Of a DNA stretch of 64,000 bases, positions 58,631-64,000 are shown in pieces (position 1 is the stretch's first letter; each line of letters opens with the position of its first letter). The position numbers and the translations under genes were made by a program. The notes beneath the pieces are model-generated. The model made no database searches. It saw only the letters and a list, made by a program, of their open reading frames with translations, and had not been told where the DNA came from. This stretch comes from Amycolatopsis lexingtonensis (GTDB lineage Bacteria; Actinomycetota; Actinomycetes; Mycobacteriales; Pseudonocardiaceae). The stretch is taken from positions 64,501 through 128,500 of the forward strand of contig NZ_JADBEG010000001.1 of the NCBI RefSeq assembly GCF_014873755.1. Direction: 5' to 3'.

Positions 58631-60907
58631 TCAGCTCAGGGTCACGGCCACGTCGTCGATGACGAACGAGGTCTGCAGCGAGCTGTCTTCGGTGCCGGTG
58701 AACTTCAGCGCGAGGGTGCTGCCGGCGGCCGACGAGACGTCGATCGTCTTGAGCGCGTACCCGGACGCCTTGTTCAGGTTGGAGTAGCTGCCCAGCGTCG
58801 TGCTGCCGTTGGCGACGGTCAGCTTGTCGTAGGCGGTCGTGGTGGTGGTCTCCGCGGTGTCGATGTGCAGGTAGAACGTCAGGCTGGCGTGGCAGCCCGC
58901 CGGGATGCTCACCGACTGCGCGATCGACTCCGTGGTGGTGGAGCCGTAGCCGTCGAGCCAGGACGAGTAGGTGCCGCCGTGCGCGGCCTCACCCTGCGAG
59001 CCCCACTGGCCGATGGAGCCGGTGGTGCCGGTCCAGCTGCCGCTGCCCGATTCGAAGCCGCCGTTGACGATCTTCTGGCCGGAGCAGCCGCCGGTGGTGC
59101 CGACGGTCCAGGTGAACGACGCCGTGCCGGTCTTGCTCGCCGCGTCCGTCGCCGTCACCGTGACGTTCGAGGTGCCCGCGGTGGTCGCGGTGCCCGAGAT
59201 CGTGCCGGTGGAGGAGTTGATCGACAGGCCGGCCGGGAGGCCGGTGGCCGACCAGGTGTACGGCGCGGTGCCACCGCTGGCCGACAGCGGCAGGTTCACC
59301 GAACCGCCGGTCGTGGTGGACTGGTTGCCCGGGTTGGACACGGTGACCGTGCCGGTCGCCGAGCAGGTCGGGTCGGCCGACTGGGCCGGCACGCTGATCG
59401 CGTCCCACGCCGCCTTGACGGTGTTGAACTCGGTGCAGCTGCCCGGGAAGAGGTTCTTCGCCGCGGTCAGCGTCCAGGTGCGGTACTTCAGGTACGAGCT
59501 GCTGGTGGTCTTGAGCAGCATCGCGTTGTAGAAGATCTTCATCGCGTTCTGGACGCCGATGCCGGTGATCGAGGTGTTGTTGCACGTGGTGCTGGTCGGC
59601 TGGCCGTTGGTCGGGTTGGTGCCTTCGGCCAGCAGGTAGAACCAGTGGTTGCCGGGGCCGGCGGACGCGTGCACCTCACCGTTGGGGACGGAGCTGTCGT
59701 AGCAGTTCTTGTCGCCCAGCGCCGAGGGGTTGTACATGTTGCGGATCGGGCCGGAGCCGACCAGGTTGACCGTCTCGCCGACGAGGAAGTCCGGCACGTC
59801 GCCGCCCGAGGGCTCGTTGGCGAACCACTCGGTCGAGGCGCCGAAGACGTCCGCGACGAACTCCTGGGTGCCCGCACCCGAGATACCGCCCGGGGTGTGG
59901 TCGTCGATGCCGTGGCCGTGCTCGTGCGCCACGACGTCGATCGAGCTGATCCACTGGCCGTTGGTGTTCTTGCCGATCTGGACCTGGCTGCCGTCGTAGT
60001 AGGCGTTCTGGTCGTTCAGGCCGACGCGGACCGGCCAGCCGCCGCCGTTGCCGTCGAAGCTGTTGCGGCCCAGCCACTGCGAGAGCATCTTGTTCTCGGT
60101 CTGGAGGGCGAAGAGCGCGTCGACGCAGCCGGTCTCGCGGCTGGTGGCGTTGCCGTTGCCCCACGCGTCGTCGGGGCCGCTGAACGTGGTGTTGTTGGCC
60201 GCGTCCTGGCAGGACTCGGTGGGGTGGTTCGGGTCCTTCATCGAGTACGTGCTGCCGGACACCGACGTGTCGAGGTGCACCGGGTTCGGGCGGTTGTACG
60301 CGCTGGTGCCGTCACCGTTCATGACGTGTTCTTGGGTCTTGAGCACCTTGCCGGTGGCGGCGTCGACGATGACGTCGAGCCGGCTCGGGCCTTCGGCGTC
60401 GCGGCCGACGACGGTGCTCTTCCACGCGAGGGTGGGCGTGCCGAGCGCGAAGACGACCTGCTGCGCCGGGCTCACGCTGTCCACCGCGGACAGCTGCTGC
60501 CGCGCGGTCGCCTCGGCCGCGGCCTTCGACACCTTGGCGGTGGTGGAGGCGAGGTTGATGGTCTGGTCCTGCGCGACGGAGGTGCCCAGCACCTGGCCCG
60601 TCGAGTCGGTCGCCACGACGAAGTCGCCGCCGACGACCGGCAGGCCCTTGTAGCTGCGCTCGTACGGGACGTACTTGAGCCCGTTGGTCGAGGAAATCGC
60701 TTTCTGGGCGAGGAAAACGTCGTCCGCGCTGGCGTGCAGCGCGGCCGGCTTGCTCGCGACCAGGCCGGCCGCCGCGTTGACGGCCAGGGTCTGGGCGTCG
60801 GCGGTGGCGTTCGGGGTGGCGGGCTGGGCCTGGGCGGCGGTGGTCGTGCACATCGCGGCTATCAGCGCGCCGCTCGCGGCCAAGACGATGGGACGTCTCA
60901 GGTGCAT
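58631..60907 (-). CDS. Secreted thermolysin-like (M4) metalloprotease with Ig-like and jelly-roll domains
   Basis: This 758-residue preproenzyme has a signal peptide (about 1-30), a propeptide with FTP/PepSY-like segments (YVPYERSYKGLPVVGGDFVVA), and an M4 catalytic domain with HEHGH (zinc His328 and His332, Glu329) and downstream GASTEWFANEPSGG-type Glu ligand region, then NHWFYLLAEGTNP with the catalytic His. After about residue 520 a putative Ig domain (NPGNQSTTTGGSVNLPL, GLPAGLSINSSTGTISG) and a C-terminal jelly-roll (CSGQKIVNGGFESG, TSFVIDDVAVTL) follow, likely for binding polymers. GGAGGAG lies eight bases before the ATG. Confidence 0.93.
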   Translation of the reverse strand: MHLRRPIVLAASGALIAAMCTTTAAQAQPATPNATADAQTLAVNAAAGLVASKPAALHASADDVFLAQKAISSTNGLKYVPYERSYKGLPVVGGDFVVATDSTGQVLGTSVAQDQTINLASTTAKVSKAAAEATARQQLSAVDSVSPAQQVVFALGTPTLAWKSTVVGRDAEGPSRLDVIVDAATGKVLKTQEHVMNGDGTSAYNRPNPVHLDTSVSGSTYSMKDPNHPTESCQDAANNTTFSGPDDAWGNGNATSRETGCVDALFALQTENKMLSQWLGRNSFDGNGGGWPVRVGLNDQNAYYDGSQVQIGKNTNGQWISSIDVVAHEHGHGIDDHTPGGISGAGTQEFVADVFGASTEWFANEPSGGDVPDFLVGETVNLVGSGPIRNMYNPSALGDKNCYDSSVPNGEVHASAGPGNHWFYLLAEGTNPTNGQPTSTTCNNTSITGIGVQNAMKIFYNAMLLKTTSSSYLKYRTWTLTAAKNLFPGSCTEFNTVKAAWDAISVPAQSADPTCSATGTVTVSNPGNQSTTTGGSVNLPLSASGGTAPYTWSATGLPAGLSINSSTGTISGTATTAGTSNVTVTATDAASKTGTASFTWTVGTTGGCSGQKIVNGGFESGSGSWTGTTGSIGQWGSQGEAAHGGTYSSWLDGYGSTTTESIAQSVSIPAGCHASLTFYLHIDTAETTTTTAYDKLTVANGSTTLGSYSNLNKASGYALKTIDVSSAAGSTLALKFTGTEDSSLQTSFVIDDVAVTLS

Positions 60908-61175
60908 CGAAGGATCTCCTCCGGGCAGGGCGAACCGGCCCGGTACAGGCCGGGCCGAGAACGGGGGACGGGAAAAACGGTGCTGCTTGGCGGAAATCAG
61001 GATCCGGTGAAGAAGGCTCGCGAACAAGCGACTAACGTACGGTCTTATCTACGAGAGGCAATACTTCCCAAAAGGGACATTTGCCACCATTGGGATCTCT
61101 GGTCTTGACCGTCCACTCAGGACTGAAGGCGGATCACCGCCGTTCGGGTGATCTTTCCCGCGCCCGGGACGGCGA

Positions 61176-61208
61176 AAGGCCCCTCCGCCGGATCGGCGAA
61201 GGGGCCTT
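61176..61208. terminator. Terminator hairpin after msrA
   Basis: Arms AAGGCCCCT (61176-61184) and AGGGGCCTT (61200-61208), extended inside by CGCCG/CGGCG, 15 bp after the msrA stop on the minus strand. The rest of the gap to the M4 start holds an AT-richer stretch near 61020-61080 that probably contains the protease promoter. Confidence 0.7.
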
Positions 61209-61223
61209 CGGCACCGCGGACCG

Positions 61224-61739
61224 TCAGGCGGTCTTCTCGCGCTTCGGGAGCTTCCAACCCGGGCGCACGAAGTGGCAGGTGTACCCGTTCGGAATGCGCT
61301 GCAGGTAGTCCTGGTGCTCCGGCTCGGCCTCCCAGAAGTCGCCGGCCGGGCTGACTTCGGTGACGACCTTGCCCGGCCACAGCCCCGACGCGTCGACGTC
61401 GGCGATGGTGTCCTCGGCGACGCGCCGCTGCTCGTCGTTCTCGAAGAAGATCGCCGAGCGGTAGCTCAGGCCGATGTCGTTGCCCTGGCGGTTCTTCGTC
61501 GTCGGGTCGTGCACCTGGAAGAAGAACTCGAGCAGGTCGCGGAACGTCGTCTGCGAGGGGTCGTAGACCACCTCGATGGCCTCGGCGTGCGTGCCGTGGT
61601 TGCGGTAGGTGGCGTTGGGGACGTCGCCACCGCTGTAACCGACCCGGGTCGAAACCACCCCGGGCTGACGGCGGAACAGCTCCTGCATGCCCCAGAAGCA
61701 GCCGCCGGCCAGGACGGCCCTTTCGGTTGACGTGGTCAC
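61224..61739 (-). CDS. msrA: Peptide-methionine (S)-S-oxide reductase
   Basis: This 171-residue MsrA has catalytic Cys14 in [39 protein letters not shown], and YRSAIFF. It repairs oxidised methionine with thioredoxin. I chose GTG 61739 because AAGGAG lies seven bases upstream; a longer frame exists but is not supported. The promoter region in front holds three TGATAT elements. Confidence 0.95.
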   Translation of the reverse strand: MTTSTERAVLAGGCFWGMQELFRRQPGVVSTRVGYSGGDVPNATYRNHGTHAEAIEVVYDPSQTTFRDLLEFFFQVHDPTTKNRQGNDIGLSYRSAIFFENDEQRRVAEDTIADVDASGLWPGKVVTEVSPAGDFWEAEPEHQDYLQRIPNGYTCHFVRPGWKLPKREKTA

Positions 61740-62042
61740 GGCGTCACTCCTTCTCTTCGTGCGGTGCTTCCGGCTGGTACAACTTCCGCCGGTCACCGAT
61801 GATTCCACGCCGGCATTACGGAAGCCTGACGTCCCCGGAGCGGTGATATCGACTGGTTGATATCGATGATATTTTCTGACGCTCCACAATGGACACTAGA
61901 CCGGACGGCGGCGGCGGATTCGGCCGTCCGCCAGGGAAAGTCCAAGTGTGTACCGTTCGCCCGCTTCAGCGCGCCGCGACCGCGCCGCGGGTGGGACGAT
62001 GAGCCGGGGCCGGCCTCCGACACGGCCCTGAGGAGGCGCGCG
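61740..62042. promoter_or_regulatory. Divergent gene-free gap with TGATAT repeats
   Basis: A 303-bp region between msrA (minus) and a STAS gene (plus). TGATAT occurs at 61844, 61858 and 61867, the first two inside TGATATCGA, forming an AT-rich cluster upstream of msrA. It could be a regulator site or promoter. Nothing else is evident. Confidence 0.35.
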
Positions 62043-62426
62043 ATGCGCGACCAAAACGGGATCGCCCCCGAACGGACCAGCGGTGTGCTGGTCGTCGAGG
62101 TGCGTGGCCAGCTCGACATCGACACGGTGCTGCAGTGGACGACCGTGATCGAAGCCACCATCTGCGAGCTGCCGGGGCCGCACCTGCTGGTGCTCGACCT
62201 CGGTGAGCTGGAATTCCTTTCCGTCCGCGGGATCCGCGGCCTGCTGCGGGCGTTCGAGCTGTGCTGGGAGCGCGGGATTTCGGGCTGCCTGATCGCCACC
62301 CCGGGCGGCGCGGTCGAGCGGGTGATCCGGCTTACCGGGCTGGCCGGACGGGTGCCGCTGTTCCCGCACCGCGTGGCGGCGATCGCCGCGTACCAGCCGA
62401 CGGAGATGCGGTGGCTGCCCGGCTGA
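62043..62426 (+). CDS. STAS-domain anti-sigma-factor antagonist
   Basis: This 127-residue protein has the STAS fold: VLVVEVRGQLDIDTVLQW and HLLVLDLGELEFLSVRGIRGLLRAF. The loop reads LEFLSVRG with Ser in the position normally phosphorylated in SpoIIAA/RsbV proteins, so unlike the other STAS protein in this window it may be a true phospho-switch. GAGGAGG precedes the ATG. No partner kinase or sigma factor is adjacent. Confidence 0.85.
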   Translation: MRDQNGIAPERTSGVLVVEVRGQLDIDTVLQWTTVIEATICELPGPHLLVLDLGELEFLSVRGIRGLLRAFELCWERGISGCLIATPGGAVERVIRLTGLAGRVPLFPHRVAAIAAYQPTEMRWLPG

Positions 62427-62517
62427 GGAGGGCGTGACTTCGTGGCGCCGGGCGGGTTTCCGCCCGGCGTCGGCGGCGCTTTGCCCGGTGGCGACGCGAG
62501 AGCACGCGCCACCCGCG

Positions 62518-63384
62518 TCAAGCGGGTTCGCGCACCAGTTCGGCCGCCGCCTCCGCGAACCCGCGTACCCGGGCCGTCGCCGTGGCGGCCGGCCAGATCA
62601 AGGCCCACTCGAGGCGCGGTGCGTCGGCCACCGGCACGTAAGCCAGGTCGGGCCGCGGGTAGTACCGCCGGATGTGGGCCCCGACCGGCAGCACTCCCGC
62701 ACCCGCACCGGCCAGGGTGAGCAGCTCCTGCAGGCCTGCGCGCGCGTGGGTCACGGCATCCGGGGCGTGCTCGTCGAGCCACGGGTCCGGCAGCGCGCAC
62801 CGCAGCACCGGCACGCGCGCCAGGTCCGCGACCGGCACCGAGTCCCGCCGGGCGAACGGGTGACCCGCCGCGACCGCCAGGAAACGCGTCTCCCGCACCA
62901 GCACCGGGCCGGTGACCAGGTCCGGCGCCGCCAGCGGGAGCCCGGCCAGCACGACGTCCACCTCGCCCTCGCGCAGCCAGGGCAGCACCTCGGCCGGCCG
63001 TACTTCGCGGAACTCGACGCGGCAGCCGGGCTCGCGCTGCCGGAAGCGCTCGGCCACACCGGCCAGGAGCTGCCCGCCGGCGGCGTCGCCGAACGCGACC
63101 CGCAGGGTGCCGGTGACCCCGCGGCCGGTCTCGATCGCCCGGTCCAGCGCCGCGCCGACCGCCGCGAAGGGCGGGGTGAGGTCGGCGACGAGCTGCCGGC
63201 CCACCGGCGTCAGTGCCACGCGGCGGCTGGTCCGGGTGAACAGCGGCACGCCGATCCGCCGTTCGAGCTTGCGGATCGTCTGGCTGACCTGCGCGGTCGA
63301 GACGTGCAGCCGCTCCGCCGTGCGGCCGAAGTGCAGCTCCCCGGCCAGCGTCAGGAACGTCTCGAGCTCGCGCCACTCCGGCAT
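62518..63384 (-). CDS. LysR-family transcriptional regulator
   Basis: This 288-residue protein has an N-terminal HTH (LETFLTLAGELHFGRTAERL, VSTAQVSQTIRKLERRIG) and a C-terminal type-2 periplasmic-binding-like effector domain (GTLRVAFGD, RFLAVAAGHPFARRD). It is divergent from a SnoaL-like gene, and a 26-bp palindrome overlaps its promoter, so control of that neighbour is likely. The effector is unknown. Confidence 0.92.
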   Translation of the reverse strand: MPEWRELETFLTLAGELHFGRTAERLHVSTAQVSQTIRKLERRIGVPLFTRTSRRVALTPVGRQLVADLTPPFAAVGAALDRAIETGRGVTGTLRVAFGDAAGGQLLAGVAERFRQREPGCRVEFREVRPAEVLPWLREGEVDVVLAGLPLAAPDLVTGPVLVRETRFLAVAAGHPFARRDSVPVADLARVPVLRCALPDPWLDEHAPDAVTHARAGLQELLTLAGAGAGVLPVGAHIRRYYPRPDLAYVPVADAPRLEWALIWPAATATARVRGFAEAAAELVREPA

Positions 63385-63393
63385 GCCCGCCCC

Positions 63394-63420
63394 CGATCGT
63401 GAAGTTTCGCTTCACGATCG
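63394..63420. promoter_or_regulatory. LysR operator candidate
   Basis: Perfect 11-bp arms (63394-63404 and 63410-63420) with a 5-bp spacer, ten bases upstream of the LysR start. It contains T-N11-A type half sites. Inferred autoregulatory and target site. Confidence 0.65.
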
Positions 63421-63471
63421 TGGCACACAAGCGCGTTGATCGGTTCCGCGGGGCGGGCCAGCCTCGAGGGC

Positions 63472-63921
63472 ATGACCACGGAAAACGACCGGCACGAGAT
63501 CGTCGACGCGCTCTACCGCTTCGGCCTCGGCCAAGACCTCAAGGACCGCGCGTTGTTCGCGTCCTCGTTCGCCGCCGACGCGGAGCTGGACTTCCGGCCC
63601 GCGGCCGCCAAGTGGGGCGCGCGGCCGCCGCTGATGACCGGCCGGGACGCGATCGTCGACACGATCCTGGCGCTGTTCGAGGGGCGCGTCGACACGACCC
63701 ACCAGGTGACCAACCCGCGTGTCACCGTCGACGGCGACACCGCGCGCCTCACGGCCCTGGTCGAGGCCCAGCACCTGCTGAGCGCCGACCACTCGACGCA
63801 CGCGCTGCTCAAGAACCGCTACGACACCGACCTGGTCCGCGACGGCGACCGCTGGGTGCTGCGCCGGGTGGTGATCGAGAACGCCTGGTACACCGGCGAC
63901 CCGGTGGCCATCTTCGGCTGA
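63472..63921 (+). CDS. SnoaL/NTF2-like protein
   Basis: This 149-residue protein has the SnoaL-like (SnoaL_4) cone fold: RHEIVDALYRFGLGQDLKDRALFASSFAADAELDFRP, THQVTNPRVTVDGDTARL, and NRYDTDLVRDGDRWVLRRVVIENAWYTGDP. Possible functions are isomerase, dehydratase or small-molecule binding. Divergent LysR gene with an intervening palindrome. Confidence 0.88.
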   Translation: MTTENDRHEIVDALYRFGLGQDLKDRALFASSFAADAELDFRPAAAKWGARPPLMTGRDAIVDTILALFEGRVDTTHQVTNPRVTVDGDTARLTALVEAQHLLSADHSTHALLKNRYDTDLVRDGDRWVLRRVVIENAWYTGDPVAIFG

Positions 63922-63924
63922 GCG

Positions 63925-64000
63925 CTACTCGCCGCGCATCGATCGGCGGATCTCGGCCAGCCGGTCCTTGGCCGCCTGGTCGCGGTCGGCGATCTGCTTG
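63925..64000 (-). CDS. C-terminal end of a gene leaving the window
   Basis: Twenty-four codons and a TAG stop, read right to left: KQIADRDQAAKDRLAEIRRS and MRGE. A charged helix; the family cannot be told. It converges on the SnoaL-like gene, with three bases between stops. Confidence 0.5.
   Translation of the reverse strand, partial: KQIADRDQAAKDRLAEIRRSMRGE

Overview
The window is very GC-rich, with dense four-base start/stop overlaps, frequent GTG starts, twin-arginine and Sec exported enzymes, and actinobacterial families (SWIM/DUF5691/MoxR/DUF5682/VWA cluster, DUF6069, F420-type nitroreductase, cysteine-free L36). This points to a filamentous actinomycete. The gene set and the intergenic palindromes fit Pseudonocardiaceae such as Amycolatopsis, but the genus is an inference. 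It reads as ordinary chromosome. I see no integrase, IS element, rRNA, tRNA or CRISPR array.

Layout. 1-5.6 kb: end of an unknown gene, a secreted beta-helix protein, a DUF1801 protein divergent from a TetR regulator with two operator-like palindromes, a phosphotransferase-fold gene with an apparent frameshift coupled to a response regulator, a divergent histidine kinase, and a polysaccharide deacetylase. 5.6-6.3 kb: a gene-free field of nested palindromes. 6.3-17 kb: oxidative uronate/aldarate catabolism (uronate dehydrogenase, IclR regulator, SSS transporter, KdgD, glucarate dehydratase, an unknown TIM-barrel-like protein, ketoglutarate-semialdehyde dehydrogenase), followed by an exported PL8 polysaccharide lyase that could supply the uronate. 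17-18.6 kb: a Baeyer-Villiger-type monooxygenase and a small L36 gene. 18.6-25.9 kb: a five-gene MoxR/VWA cluster of unknown function. 25.9-31 kb: PadR and GyrI-like genes, an acyl-CoA ligase with an extra START-like domain, and a WYL regulator divergent from a VOC protein. 31-35 kb: a 3-hydroxybutyrate dehydrogenase/transporter/regulator operon. 35-37.4 kb: a minimal azole-RiPP locus, made of a 56-residue candidate precursor overlapping a fused YcaO cyclodehydratase. 37.4-41.1 kb: secreted PHB depolymerase, a second secreted hydrolase and a GH6 cellulase.

41.1-45 kb: a small membrane protein and a phosphoesterase/MFS/propeller operon. 45.1-48.2 kb: a tightly coupled redox cluster (small exported protein, ApbE, haem-b membrane protein, NuoF-like flavoprotein, 3-Cys ferredoxin). 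48.2-51.2 kb: sirtuin, ABM monooxygenase, glycosyltransferase and STAS protein. 51.1-53.4 kb: an operon for a papain-like protease, a stand-alone copy of its C-terminal domain, and a chagasin-type inhibitor. 53.6-64 kb: Ser/Thr kinase, DUF6069, F420-type enzyme, DrrAB-like ABC exporter, OsmC, M4 protease, MsrA, STAS, LysR and a SnoaL-like protein.

Functional themes are extracellular polymer degradation (uronic polysaccharide, PHB, cellulose, protein) joined to uptake and catabolism. The best candidates for undescribed biology are the two-gene RiPP locus, the protease/domain/inhibitor operon, the MoxR-VWA cluster (whose DUF5682 member carries TIKI/TraB-like motifs), the redox cluster, the palindrome families, and an operator-like sequence shared by two distant secreted-enzyme genes.
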